The position numbers were made by a program, and so were the translations under genes. 64,000 nucleotides of DNA from Paenibacillus sp. YN15. GTDB lineage: Bacteria; Bacillota; Bacilli; Paenibacillales; NBRC-103111. Under the pieces are notes generated by a model. That model saw nothing but the letters and a program-made list of their open reading frames with translations, had not been told where the DNA came from and did not search any database. Shown here piece after piece: positions 42,888 to 52,104 of the stretch. How positions within the stretch are numbered: the stretch's first letter is position 1; each line of letters starts with the position of its first letter. The DNA lies in NCBI RefSeq assembly GCF_003285005.1, contig NZ_QMFA01000006.1:62001-126000 (forward strand), given 5' to 3'.

Positions 42888-44225
42888 ATGACAACTATTA
42901 ACCCATTGGTTATGACTATGCCCGGCAGCTCCACGGCGGTCCAAGGAAATACGGCTGGCGCCGCTGCTGCAGGAGGGAATGCGTTCGGCCAGATGCTGGT
43001 CCAGGTCATCGGCGGTACGGGCGCGCAGCCGCAGCAGACAAGCTCCCTTCCCAACCTGGCCTCATTGCTGGCCGGACTGCTGGCGGGCATGAGCTCCGAG
43101 GAATCCGCCGCTATGCTGGAGGGCTCTGGATCGGAGGTCTTGGTTAAGCTGCTGGAGCAGCTGGCCGATCATCCGGAATTGCTGGAACAGCATCTGGGAG
43201 ACGAGGATATGCAGGCTTGGCTGGCCCAGGCGGCGCTGCTTCTGCAGGGCATGCAGCTTTTGCCCGCAGCGGTTCTGAATCCCCAGGAGGAGGCAGCTGC
43301 CGCCAATCAGGCGACAGGCGAGGAATCCGCAGCCGTTCCGGCCATGAATGTCCAGCAGGCCCAGACGGTTCTGAAGCAGTTTGTTCAGGCCCTGAACCAG
43401 CACCCTGACGAGATTTTCCTGAATCAGCTTCAGGACAAGCTGGCTGCCATCCTGACCAAGCGCAATCAGCCTGAATCGGCATTGCCTGCCCAAACCGGCG
43501 AGAATGGCACAACGGCCGCCAATAAGTCTGCCGAAGTGACGTTCACTGTACTGCCCTCCACAGCCGCAACGCGACTGGAGATGCTGGCGGCGCGGCATAC
43601 CCCGATTCAACTGGCCGAAAGCGGCAAGGCTGCAGCACAGACTTTGCCCCAGGAGAATTCCGAAGCCGGCCAGCAATCCGGCGACAGCCGGGAGGAATTG
43701 TTTGGCACGACAGTCGTCAACGGGCGGCATACAGTTGAAAGAGGGCCCGCTCCTGCCGAATCCTTTCCCGTACGGGCAGGACAGCTGGCGGAGGATATCA
43801 GCAAATTTATGCTTGGCAAGCTTCGCGTCCAGACCGGCAGCGGGATAACCGAAGCCAGGCTTTCCCTGACTCCTGAGGCGTTGGGACATGTGGATGTGAG
43901 ACTTACGCTACATAACGGCCAACTGGTCGCCCAATTTGCCGCACAAACCGCGATGGGCAAGGACGCGCTGGAATCCCAGCTGGCCCAGCTCCGCAATATG
44001 CTGCAGGCCCAAGGGATTCAGGTGGAAAAAATTGAGGTAGCCCAAAGCCCGTCCCTGCAGTCCAGCATGTTCCAGGACCCGCGCGGACAACAGCAGCCCC
44101 GCCAATCCGGCTCCCGCGGCAAAGAGCAGTCCCGGGACGGCAATGAGGAATACGCGGTGGAAGCCGCCGCCATTCTGCGCAGAGAGGCTTCCGGGGATGA
44201 GGATGGCTTTGACGTTATTGCCTAA
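42888..44225 (+). CDS. fliK: flagellar hook-length control protein FliK
   Basis: Molecular ruler that sets hook length and switches export specificity. It has 445 residues. A long Ala/Gln-rich ruler precedes the C-terminal Flg_hook domain (about 305-395), with EARLSLTPEALGHVDVRLTL and LVAQFAAQTAMGKDALESQL and the usual tail AQGIQVEKIEV. AAAGGAGGTG lies upstream of the ATG. It is followed by flgD, as in Bacillus. Confidence 0.92.
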   Translation: MTTINPLVMTMPGSSTAVQGNTAGAAAAGGNAFGQMLVQVIGGTGAQPQQTSSLPNLASLLAGLLAGMSSEESAAMLEGSGSEVLVKLLEQLADHPELLEQHLGDEDMQAWLAQAALLLQGMQLLPAAVLNPQEEAAAANQATGEESAAVPAMNVQQAQTVLKQFVQALNQHPDEIFLNQLQDKLAAILTKRNQPESALPAQTGENGTTAANKSAEVTFTVLPSTAATRLEMLAARHTPIQLAESGKAAAQTLPQENSEAGQQSGDSREELFGTTVVNGRHTVERGPAPAESFPVRAGQLAEDISKFMLGKLRVQTGSGITEARLSLTPEALGHVDVRLTLHNGQLVAQFAAQTAMGKDALESQLAQLRNMLQAQGIQVEKIEVAQSPSLQSSMFQDPRGQQQPRQSGSRGKEQSRDGNEEYAVEAAAILRREASGDEDGFDVIA

Positions 44226-44260
44226 ACGGCCGCGCCACGTGTGAAAAGGAGGTGTAAACA

Positions 44261-44707
44261 ATGGCGGATTCCCCTATATCCACCCAAAATGTATGGCCTT
44301 ATTATTCCTCCTCCAATGTCAGCAAAGCGGCGAAAACCGACGGAAGCGAGTTGGGCAAGGATCAATTCCTTAAAATTCTGATCGCCCAATTGAAGAACCA
44401 GGACCCGATGCAGCCTTTGCAGGATAAGGAATTTATTGCCCAGATGGCACAGTTCTCCTCTGTGGAGCAGCTGACCAACATGGCTACGGAAATCAAGGCT
44501 CTGCGCGAGTCTTTGGGGATGGCTTCGGGATTGATCGGCAAATCCATTACTTGGACAAGCCAGGATTCCGGCGGTTATGAAACCGAAGAAAGCGGCATTG
44601 TCCAGGCGATCACCTTTAGGAACGGCACCCAGTATGCCAATGTGGACGGTATGGAAGTTTCCCTGGATAAAATCACCAAAATCGAGAACGCGGAGACCTC
44701 ATCATGA
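44261..44707 (+). CDS. flgD: flagellar hook assembly scaffold protein FlgD
   Basis: Hook cap of 148 residues, short like other Bacillales FlgD. The N-terminal signature LGKDQFLKILIAQLKNQDPM is followed by PLQDKEFIAQMAQFSSVEQL. AAAAGGAGGTG precedes the ATG. The next gene begins inside its stop codon. Confidence 0.95.
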   Translation: MADSPISTQNVWPYYSSSNVSKAAKTDGSELGKDQFLKILIAQLKNQDPMQPLQDKEFIAQMAQFSSVEQLTNMATEIKALRESLGMASGLIGKSITWTSQDSGGYETEESGIVQAITFRNGTQYANVDGMEVSLDKITKIENAETSS

Positions 44708-45084
44708 CAGACCCTATGAAAATCGGTCAGCTGTATCCCGCCACTCTCCCTCCCGGCAATGTCAGAATCGGTTCAAAAGCCGTTGCCGGCTCCTCCGACA
44801 AAAGCTTCCAGCAGGTGCTTCAGGAGGAAACCCTGAAATTCAGCCATCATGCCGAACTCCGGCTGAAGCAGCGGGGGATTCAATTGGAGCCGGAGCAATT
44901 AAGGAAAATCGGCTCCGCGCTGGATAAAGCCGCCGCCAAGGGGGCCAAGGATTCCTTGTTGATCATGAATGATCTTGCCCTTATTGCCAATGTGCGCAAC
45001 AGGACCATCGTTACCGCCATGGACGGCGAAAGCTTAAGAGACAATGTTTTTACTCATATTGACAGTGCCGTGGTTGTATCTTGA
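44704..45084 (+). CDS. conserved flagellar operon protein (TIGR02530-like)
   Basis: A 126-residue protein always found near flgD in many Firmicutes and Clostridia. Signature: FSHHAELRLKQRGIQLEPEQ, then DSLLIMNDLALIANVRNRTI. B. subtilis lacks it at this place. Its function is not established. It overlaps the flgD stop by four bases. Confidence 0.8.
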   Translation: MTDPMKIGQLYPATLPPGNVRIGSKAVAGSSDKSFQQVLQEETLKFSHHAELRLKQRGIQLEPEQLRKIGSALDKAAAKGAKDSLLIMNDLALIANVRNRTIVTAMDGESLRDNVFTHIDSAVVVS

Positions 45085-45194
45085 CAGGAAAGGGCCGGCC
45101 CGAACAGGAAGCCTGATTTGCGGATCGAAGGAAGCAAACAGCCTGTCACATATCAACAACCGCCAAACGAAGCACTCGGGGAGGATAAGAGTTT

Positions 45195-46019
45195 ATGCTT
45201 AGATCTTTGTATTCCGGCGTTTCCGGTATGCGCGGCTTTCAAACCAAGCTGGACGTCATCGGTAACAATATTGCCAATGTCAATACCGTAGGCTTTAAAG
45301 GCAGCCGCGTCATGTTCAAGGATATTTTGAGCCAGACGGTTTCCGGCGTAACGGCTCCGGATGGGAACGATTCCGGCGGCGTCAATGCCAAGCAGATCGG
45401 CTTGGGCGTAGCCTTGAGCTCCATTGATACCGTTCATACCCCGGGCAGCGCCATGACCACCAACGTGCCTACTGATCTGCGGATCGACGGCGACGGCTTT
45501 TTCGTAGTAAGCGGCGGGGAGGAAACCTTTTATTTGACCCGCGCAGGCAACTTCTCCGTGGACACCAACCGGAATCTGGTCAATGCGGATGGACTCCAGG
45601 TTCTCGATTCCGAAGGTGGGGCTATCATCATTCCGGAAGAGGTTACCGCCTTCTCCATTGCCAATGACGGCAATATCATTGCGGTGCAAGCAGACGGCAC
45701 TTCCGCTCCTATCGGCATTCAGATTGCTGTAGCCAAGGTAGCCAACCCAGGCGGCCTGGAGAAAATTGGTGGGAACCTGTACCGGATAACGCCCAATGCC
45801 AATCCGGACGGCGTGTTGGAGTTCGGCGATACTACCATACCCAATAATGCCGAGGCGGGAACCGGAGCCATCGTGTCCGGCCAGCTGGAAATGTCCAATG
45901 TGGACCTGACTGCGGAATTCACCGAAATGATCGTCGCCCAGCGCGGCTTTCAGGCGAACTCGCGGATTATTACCACCTCGGATGAAATTCTTCAGGAAGT
46001 GGTAAACCTCAAGCGCTAA
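45195..46019 (+). CDS. flgE: flagellar hook protein FlgE
   Basis: Hook or rod axial protein. The 274 residues begin MLRSLYSGVSGMRGFQTKLD with IGNNIANVNTVGFKGSR and end TEMIVAQRGFQANSRIITTS, the classical axial helices. A D1 domain lies in between. The same gene is called flgG in some Bacillus annotations; its place after flgD and before swrD favours the hook protein FlgE of the short Bacillus type. GGGGAGG lies upstream. Confidence 0.92.
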   Translation: MLRSLYSGVSGMRGFQTKLDVIGNNIANVNTVGFKGSRVMFKDILSQTVSGVTAPDGNDSGGVNAKQIGLGVALSSIDTVHTPGSAMTTNVPTDLRIDGDGFFVVSGGEETFYLTRAGNFSVDTNRNLVNADGLQVLDSEGGAIIIPEEVTAFSIANDGNIIAVQADGTSAPIGIQIAVAKVANPGGLEKIGGNLYRITPNANPDGVLEFGDTTIPNNAEAGTGAIVSGQLEMSNVDLTAEFTEMIVAQRGFQANSRIITTSDEILQEVVNLKR

Positions 46020-46116
46020 TCGCTTGAATGATTAAAGGTGTCCGGGGGGCGCAGAGCCCTCCGGCATATCCTTTGCAAGTCCAATGCTTACATTGCAAGC
46101 CCCCAGGAGGGATGGC

Positions 46117-46347
46117 ATGATCACCGTTAGACGGTTAAACGGAAAGCCTATTACCATAAACGCTCTATTGATCGAGACAATTGAGGACACTCCGGATACA
46201 GTCATTACCTTGACGACAGGAAAGAAATTTATGGTTCTCGACGAGGTTCCAGATGTGATACGCTTGGTGCAGAACTTTTTGTCGGCTATTGGCGGAGTGC
46301 GGGGGACGATCATGAGCTCGGAGTTGGAGGGGTCTGAAGGTGTTTAA
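46117..46347 (+). CDS. swrD: FlbD-family flagellar protein (SwrD)
   Basis: A 76-residue protein with the FlbD/SwrD pattern: MITVRRLNGKPITINALLIE and IEDTPDTVITLTTGKKFMV. In B. subtilis SwrD raises flagellar motor power for swarming. ATG 46117 has AGGAGG seven bases upstream; an in-frame ATG at 46084 lacks one. fliL overlaps its end by eight bases. Confidence 0.88.
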   Translation: MITVRRLNGKPITINALLIETIEDTPDTVITLTTGKKFMVLDEVPDVIRLVQNFLSAIGGVRGTIMSSELEGSEGV

Positions 46348-46819
46348 AAACAAGCTGTTTATGATCATTATCGCCATGCTCATTGTCATTACCCTGATTT
46401 TGGTGGCATTCTTCACCTTGTGGACCGTAATGGACAAGAATAGCCAGCCATCGAATCCCCAGGAGGCGGCCAAAGCCTCGGTAAGCCAAGTGGAAGGCAA
46501 ACGGCTGACTCCGGCCCAGGTCAAAGCGCAGACCGTTTTTATCGAAAATGTGCTGACCAATCTGGCTGAAAAAGGCCGTGTGGTAAAAGCCAGCTTTGCC
46601 TTTACCCTCGACAACAAAAAAAGCAAGGAAGAATTTGAAACCATTGTATTCCAGGTAAAAAGCATCGTCATTCAGACCCTGGCGGACATGAAGGCCGAAC
46701 AGATTCAGGGCAGCAAGGGCCAGGAGTTCCTGATCTCCACCCTGATGAACAAAATCAATGAATTGCTTGTGGAAGGCAAAGTGGTTTCCATTTCCCTTAC
46801 GGATTATTATGTGGAGTAG
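46340..46819 (+). CDS. fliL: flagellar basal body-associated protein FliL
   Basis: A 159-residue stator-associated protein with one N-terminal transmembrane segment (about 5-28) and the stomatin-like extracellular domain. GTG 46340 has GGAGGG upstream. It ends ISLTDYYVE. Confidence 0.92.
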   Translation: MFKNKLFMIIIAMLIVITLILVAFFTLWTVMDKNSQPSNPQEAAKASVSQVEGKRLTPAQVKAQTVFIENVLTNLAEKGRVVKASFAFTLDNKKSKEEFETIVFQVKSIVIQTLADMKAEQIQGSKGQEFLISTLMNKINELLVEGKVVSISLTDYYVE

Positions 46820-46859
46820 CCCATGTACATAGACAGCAAGTACCCAAGGAGGTGACGAT

Positions 46860-47861
46860 ATGGTAGACGTACTTTCGCAAAATGAGATCGACGCCCTGCT
46901 GGCGGCATTGTCTTCCGGCGAGATGGACGCGGAGGAACTGAAGAAGGAAGAGACCCAGAAAAAGGTGCGGGCGTACGATTTTAAGCGCGCCACGCGGTTT
47001 TCCAAGGATCATCTGCGAAGCCTCACCCGGATTCATGAAAACTTCGCCAGGCTGTTGACCACTTATTTTTCCACACAGCTGCGCACGTTTGTGCAAATCA
47101 ATGTAGTGCAGGTGGAACAGCTGCCTTACGATGAATTCATCCGCTCCATTCCGAAAATGACTATTTTGAACATTTTCGAGGCGGAGCCGTTGGAAGGCCG
47201 TATGGTTTTGGAGGTACATCCCAACGTCGCTTTTGCCATGCTTGACCGCCTGTTGGGTGGGACAGGCATCTCCCCTTCGAAAATCAATGCCTTGACTGAA
47301 ATCGAAACCATTATAATGGAACGGATTTTCAGCCGCGCATTAGATACATTGCAGGAGGCGTGGAAAACGGTGACGGATTTGTACCCGCGGCTGGAGGCTC
47401 TGGAGACAAATCCGCAGTTTATGCAAATCGCTTCCGCAAATGACACCATTGCCCTGATCTCCCTCAGCACCAAAATCGGGGATACAACCGGCATGATCAA
47501 TCTGTGTATTCCGCATGTGGTGATCGAGCCTGTTATGCCAAGGCTGTCCGTGCACCATATGTTTGTAACCCATAAGAAATCCAAGTCAACGGACGAAACG
47601 GACGCCCTGAAGCAGCGGGTATCCAAGGCCAAGCTCCCCATCATCGCCGAACTGGGCCATTCGGAAATTTCCGTGAAGGAATTTCTCAATCTCTCCGTTG
47701 GGGATGTGATCCCGCTTACCAAGCCTGTGGAGGAGGGACTTCAGATTCTGGTAGGAGAAAAATTAAAGTTTATCGGCAATCCCGGAACGCTGAAAGGCAA
47801 GGTGGCTGTTCAAATTTCGGAGATTGTAGAAGAAGGAGCCGAGGAACAAAATGGCGAATAA
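46860..47861 (+). CDS. fliM: flagellar motor switch protein FliM
   Basis: C-ring protein that binds phosphorylated CheY. The N-terminal LSQNEIDALLAAL is the CheY-binding peptide; the middle CheC-like domain contains the conserved GG at LLGGTGISPS, and a C-terminal SpoA domain closes the 333 residues. AGGAGGTG precedes the ATG. It overlaps fliY by eleven bases. Confidence 0.96.
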   Translation: MVDVLSQNEIDALLAALSSGEMDAEELKKEETQKKVRAYDFKRATRFSKDHLRSLTRIHENFARLLTTYFSTQLRTFVQINVVQVEQLPYDEFIRSIPKMTILNIFEAEPLEGRMVLEVHPNVAFAMLDRLLGGTGISPSKINALTEIETIIMERIFSRALDTLQEAWKTVTDLYPRLEALETNPQFMQIASANDTIALISLSTKIGDTTGMINLCIPHVVIEPVMPRLSVHHMFVTHKKSKSTDETDALKQRVSKAKLPIIAELGHSEISVKEFLNLSVGDVIPLTKPVEEGLQILVGEKLKFIGNPGTLKGKVAVQISEIVEEGAEEQNGE

Positions 47862-49161
47862 TAAGGATTATTTGTCCCAGGAGGAAATTGATGCCTTGCT
47901 TCGGCAATCCTCCGATGACGCAGGCGCACTGAGTGCGCCGGAGGAGCCTGCCGTACAGGATTATCTGTCTGCCATCGAACAGGACGCTCTGGGGGAAATC
48001 GGGAATATTACCTTCGGCAGCGCGGCTACCGCACTTTCCACCCTTCTGGGCAAAAAAGTGGACATTACCACGCCGAAGGTGGATGTGATCTTCCGGAGTC
48101 AGCTTCATAATGAATTTCCCAAGCCGCATGTGGCTGTGCATGTCAACTACGTGGACGGCTTCCACGGCATCAACCTTCTGGTGATCAAAACCCGGGATGC
48201 CCAGATCATTGCCGACCTGATGATGGGCGGGGACGGCACCAATCCTGCCGGCGAGCTGAATGAAATCCATATCAGCGCCGTACAGGAAGCAATGAACCAA
48301 ATGATGGGCTCATCTGCCACCTCCATGTCCACCATCTTCAACCGGTTTGTCAATATCTCGCCTCCGGGCATCGATATTATGGATCTGGCCAACGGCGGTA
48401 TGGAAACTCTTCCCGATGAGGAAGTGTTCATCAAGGTTTCCTTCCGGATGGTCATCGGAGAACTGATCGACTCCACCATCATGCAGCTGTTGCCGGTGAA
48501 ATTCGCCAGCGATATGGTCAAGACGCTGATGGGCGAGACCAGTCCCGAGCCTGCAGCCCCGGCGGCTCCCGCACCGCAGAAGCAAGCTGCGGCGCCTGCT
48601 CCATCCGCGGCTGCCGCGGCAGCGCCTGCGCCACAGCCGCAGCAGCCGCCGCAACAACCGGCCGCAGCGTATCCGCAGCCGCCTGCTTACCCGGACCCGG
48701 CCGCATACCAGCAACCGCCCTACGGATACCCGCAGCCCGGTTACGGTCAGCCCGGCTATCCGCAGCCGCCCATGATGCCGCCTTATCCCGGGCACCAGCA
48801 AGCTGCGGCGGCGGCAGCGTATTCCGCGCCCAACCGGAATGTGAACGTGCAGCCGGTACAATTCGCAAACTTCAATCATCCGAATAATTTGATCCCGGAT
48901 GATTCCAATTTAAATCTTTTACTGGACATTCCCCTCCGAGTCACGGTAGAGTTGGGTAGGACACAAAAAGTGATCAAGGATATTCTGGATCTGTCGCAAG
49001 GCTCCATCATCGAGCTGGACAAGCTTGCTGGCGAACCGGTGGATATTCTGGTGAACAACAAGCTGATCGCCAAGGGGGAAGTGGTGGTCATTGACGAGAA
49101 TTTCGGCGTTCGCGTCACCGACATCATCAACCAATGGGATCGTATCCAAAAACTTCAATAA
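47851..49161 (+). CDS. fliY: flagellar motor switch phosphatase FliY
   Basis: C-ring CheY-P phosphatase specific to Bacillus-like bacteria. The N-terminal YLSQEEIDALLRQ is the CheY-P binding peptide. The CheC-like domain has two E-x-x-N motifs, ALGEIGNITFGSAATALSTL and ISAVQEAMNQMMGSSATSMS. A linker of about 110 residues rich in Pro, Ala, Gln and Tyr (about 232-340) is longer than in B. subtilis. The C-terminal SpoA/FliN domain starts LNLLLDIPLRVTVELGRTQK. 436 residues. Confidence 0.95.
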   Translation: MANNKDYLSQEEIDALLRQSSDDAGALSAPEEPAVQDYLSAIEQDALGEIGNITFGSAATALSTLLGKKVDITTPKVDVIFRSQLHNEFPKPHVAVHVNYVDGFHGINLLVIKTRDAQIIADLMMGGDGTNPAGELNEIHISAVQEAMNQMMGSSATSMSTIFNRFVNISPPGIDIMDLANGGMETLPDEEVFIKVSFRMVIGELIDSTIMQLLPVKFASDMVKTLMGETSPEPAAPAAPAPQKQAAAPAPSAAAAAAPAPQPQQPPQQPAAAYPQPPAYPDPAAYQQPPYGYPQPGYGQPGYPQPPMMPPYPGHQQAAAAAAYSAPNRNVNVQPVQFANFNHPNNLIPDDSNLNLLLDIPLRVTVELGRTQKVIKDILDLSQGSIIELDKLAGEPVDILVNNKLIAKGEVVVIDENFGVRVTDIINQWDRIQKLQ

Positions 49162-49185
49162 TTACTCTCAAGGAGGATATTACTA

Positions 49186-49548
49186 ATGGCAAACCGTATT
49201 TTGATTGTGGACGACGCAGCATTTATGAGAATGATGATCCGGGATATTCTGACGAAGAACGGATACGAGGTATGCGGCGAAGCCAATGACGGGGCCCAGG
49301 CAATTGAACGCTACAAGGAGCTTCACCCGGATCTGATTACCATGGATATTACCATGCCGGAAATGGACGGCATTAACGCATTGAAGGAAATCAAGAAGAT
49401 TGACGCCAACGCCAAGGTGATCATGTGTTCGGCTATGGGCCAGCAGGCCATGGTAATCGATGCCATTCAAGCCGGCGCCAAGGATTTCATTGTAAAGCCG
49501 TTCCAGGCTGACCGCGTTATCGAAGCCATCAAGAAAACGCTTGGCTAA
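49186..49548 (+). CDS. cheY: chemotaxis response regulator CheY
   Basis: A 120-residue single receiver domain with Asp9-Asp10, the phosphoacceptor Asp54 in ITMDITMPEMDG, MCSAMG and Lys in IVKPF. It acts on FliM and FliY, with CheA as kinase. AAGGAGG lies upstream of the ATG. Confidence 0.97.
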   Translation: MANRILIVDDAAFMRMMIRDILTKNGYEVCGEANDGAQAIERYKELHPDLITMDITMPEMDGINALKEIKKIDANAKVIMCSAMGQQAMVIDAIQAGAKDFIVKPFQADRVIEAIKKTLG

Positions 49549-49575
49549 TTTCCCAGGCGGGAAGGCAGGCATTGC

Positions 49576-50193
49576 ATGAAGAGGGTATGTAAGGGGCTTT
49601 TGGCAGCGGGGGCATGCGTGCTGCATGCTTCCATGACGGCAGGAATCAGCTATGCACAGGAGGGCGACGGGCTGCCAGAACTGCAAAATGGCAGCTCCCT
49701 ATCCGTCTTTTGGATGATTCTCAAAGTCATTCTCTTTCTCGTTGTCATTATCGGCATTTTTCTTGTGATAATGAAGACCGTTTCACAAAAAGGCAGATTA
49801 TTCCGGGCCGAGCGTTCCTTGCGGACCATCGGCGGCATCGGCTTGGGGCAGAACAAGTCCGTTCAGCTGGTGCAAATCGGCAGAACCTTGTATGTCCTGG
49901 GGGTCGGGGAGGAAGTGGGGCTGGTGGACAAGATTGAGGATGAGGAGGAGATCCAATTCATCCTGGACAATCTTCACTCCGGCTCCGCGGCCAATACAGG
50001 CGCCGCTTCCACGGTGGGCAGTTGGCTGCGAAGGTTCGGCAGAAACGCGCCAAGCTCCGAGGAATTGGATGTCACTCCTTCATTCCAGGCCGTCTTCCAG
50101 GAGAAAATGCTGAACATGGCCAACCGGCAGAAGAAGGTTGAGGAGCTTATTACCGAAGACCGCCAAAACCCACATGATCGGCTGGATGACTAA
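49576..50193 (+). CDS. fliO: flagellar biosynthetic protein FliO (FliZ)
   Basis: A 205-residue membrane protein of the export gate. A signal peptide (residues 1-27, ending SYA) is followed by one transmembrane segment (about 45-70) and the FliO cytoplasmic domain LRTIGGIGLGQNKSVQLVQI. It lies between cheY and fliP, as in Bacillus. Confidence 0.9.
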   Translation: MKRVCKGLLAAGACVLHASMTAGISYAQEGDGLPELQNGSSLSVFWMILKVILFLVVIIGIFLVIMKTVSQKGRLFRAERSLRTIGGIGLGQNKSVQLVQIGRTLYVLGVGEEVGLVDKIEDEEEIQFILDNLHSGSAANTGAASTVGSWLRRFGRNAPSSEELDVTPSFQAVFQEKMLNMANRQKKVEELITEDRQNPHDRLDD

Positions 50194-50195
50194 TC

Positions 50196-50954
50196 ATGAA
50201 TAAGAAACTTCTGGCTTTATTCGTTTTGCTTTTTGTCGCAGGTCTGGCTTTTTCGTCCATCGCCTTTGCCGCGGACCCGATTCCCGAAATCAATTTAAGC
50301 ATCGGCAATACAAACGGCGAGGCCGGCGGGGGCTCCAGCACCATTTCCATCATTCTGCTTTTGACCGTGCTGAGCCTGGCACCCTCCATCCTGGTGCTGA
50401 TGACCAGCTTCACCCGGATTGTCATCGTGCTGGGGTTTGTCCGGACCTCCCTGGGTACGCAGCAGATGCCTCCCAACCAGGTGCTCATCGGACTTTCCTT
50501 GTTTTTGACGCTTTTTGTGATGGCGCCCACCATCGGTGAAATCAACCAAACGGCGTATCAGCCTTATGCCAGAGGCGAGATTACCCAGATGCAGGCGTTG
50601 GAGCAGGCCGCCGTGCCGTTGAAGCATTTTATGGGCCAGCATGTGCATGAGAAGGACCTGAAGCTGTTCCTGGACTTTTCCAAGGCCGAAAGGCCCGAGG
50701 GAATTGACGATACGCCATTGACCGCATTGATCCCGGCTTATGTCATCAGCGAGCTGAAAACGGCATTTACCATGGGCTTTATCATTTTCATTCCGTTTCT
50801 GGTCATTGACATGGTCATTTCCAGCACCTTGATGGCAATGGGAATGATGATGCTTCCTCCCGTCATGATCTCGCTGCCCTTTAAGATCCTGCTGTTCATC
50901 CTGGTGGACGGCTGGTACCTGGTTGTCAAAGGGCTATTGCTCAGCTATGGTTAA
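50196..50954 (+). CDS. fliP: flagellar export gate protein FliP
   Basis: Core gate protein of 252 residues with a signal peptide (cleavage after FAFAA-like site near 27), four transmembrane segments, and the signatures LTSFTRIVIVLGFVRTSLGT and LMTSF, and IPAYVISELKTAFTMGFIIF (each short). GATGACTAATC precedes the ATG with only a weak ribosome binding site, so it is probably coupled to fliO. Confidence 0.96.
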   Translation: MNKKLLALFVLLFVAGLAFSSIAFAADPIPEINLSIGNTNGEAGGGSSTISIILLLTVLSLAPSILVLMTSFTRIVIVLGFVRTSLGTQQMPPNQVLIGLSLFLTLFVMAPTIGEINQTAYQPYARGEITQMQALEQAAVPLKHFMGQHVHEKDLKLFLDFSKAERPEGIDDTPLTALIPAYVISELKTAFTMGFIIFIPFLVIDMVISSTLMAMGMMMLPPVMISLPFKILLFILVDGWYLVVKGLLLSYG

Positions 50955-50989
50955 CGCTCCGGCGTTACGGTTAAGGAGAGGATCGAGCC

Positions 50990-51259
50990 TTGAGTCCAGA
51001 ATATATTATGAAGCTGGCCGGAGAAGCCATGTATGCAGTTCTGAAGGCCAGCGCCCCCATGATGCTGATTGCATTGGCAGTCGGGTTGACCGTCAGCATT
51101 TTTCAGGCCACCACTCAGATCCAGGAGCAAACCCTGGCGTTCGTTCCGAAAATCCTGGCCGTTCTGATTTCCGTGCTGATTTTTGGCCCATGGATTATGA
51201 CCACTCTGGTAGAATTCGCCTACAATTTGTTGAATAATCTTCACCAATTTGCGGGATAG
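50990..51259 (+). CDS. fliQ: flagellar export gate protein FliQ
   Basis: An 89-residue protein with two transmembrane helices and the signature LTVSIFQATTQIQEQTLAFV. The start at 50990 is TTG with AGGAGAGG upstream. Confidence 0.95.
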   Translation: MSPEYIMKLAGEAMYAVLKASAPMMLIALAVGLTVSIFQATTQIQEQTLAFVPKILAVLISVLIFGPWIMTTLVEFAYNLLNNLHQFAG

Positions 51260-51263
51260 GCAG

Positions 51264-52052
51264 ATGAACATGGAACTGATTCTGCAATCCTTCTCTGGCT
51301 TCATGCTTGTTTTTTGTCGGATTACAGCCTTTTTTGTCACTGCGCCTATCTTTTCTTCCCGAAATGTCCCGGCGTCCTTTAAAATCGGGTTCTCCGTTTT
51401 TATCGCTTTCCTGACCTTTTCGGGTTTGGGCCTGCAGCCCGTACCGATGGATGCGCTGTATGTGCTCGCCATCTTCAAGGAAATTTTGGTGGGGCTGCTG
51501 CTGGGTTTTATCGGCTACATGTTTTTTACGGTGATCCAGATCGCCGGTTCGTTTATCGACATGCAGATGGGGTTGTCCATGGCCAACATTCTCGACCCTC
51601 TGACGGGAACCTCGTCACCGCTCATCGGCAACCTGAAATTCATGCTGGCCATGCTTTTGTTTCTTTCCTTCAATGGGCATCATCTGCTGTTGACGGCCAT
51701 CCATGACAGCTACAGCTGGATTCCGCTGCAGAACGATGTGTTCGCCCGGATGTACAGCGATCAAATGGTGGATTTTATGCTTCGCACCTTCACGGATTCC
51801 TTCGGCCTGGCCTTCAAAATGGCGGCTCCGCTGGTGGTAGCCCTGTTTCTGACGGATGTGGGACTGGGCATTCTGGCCAAAACCGCCCCCCAGTTCAACA
51901 TTTTCGTGATCGGGGTTCCGCTGAAGATTTTCCTGGGGCTCATTCTTCTGGTATTTTTGCTTCCGGGAATGCTGTCCGTTTTCCAAATGATTTTTGAAGC
52001 ACTGTTTACCGCTATGGAAAAGCTTATGGCCCTTATGACCGGAGCATCCTAA
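51264..52052 (+). CDS. fliR: flagellar export gate protein FliR
   Basis: A 262-residue membrane protein of the gate with seven or so hydrophobic segments. Signatures: FKEILVGLLLGFIGYMFFTV and LSMANILDPLTGTSSPLIGN. ATG 51264 begins five bases after the fliQ stop; the start at 51249 lies inside fliQ. Confidence 0.94.
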   Translation: MNMELILQSFSGFMLVFCRITAFFVTAPIFSSRNVPASFKIGFSVFIAFLTFSGLGLQPVPMDALYVLAIFKEILVGLLLGFIGYMFFTVIQIAGSFIDMQMGLSMANILDPLTGTSSPLIGNLKFMLAMLLFLSFNGHHLLLTAIHDSYSWIPLQNDVFARMYSDQMVDFMLRTFTDSFGLAFKMAAPLVVALFLTDVGLGILAKTAPQFNIFVIGVPLKIFLGLILLVFLLPGMLSVFQMIFEALFTAMEKLMALMTGAS

Positions 52053-52104
52053 CATCGCTGCCTCAAGGTATGCACAAACGCTTAGAAGCAAGGAGGGACA
52101 GGGC

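Noticed and set aside
45085-45194. Possible extra small gene before flgE
   Set aside because: No start codon with ribosome binding site and open frame; it is a spacer with only the flgE ribosome binding site GGGGAGG at its end.
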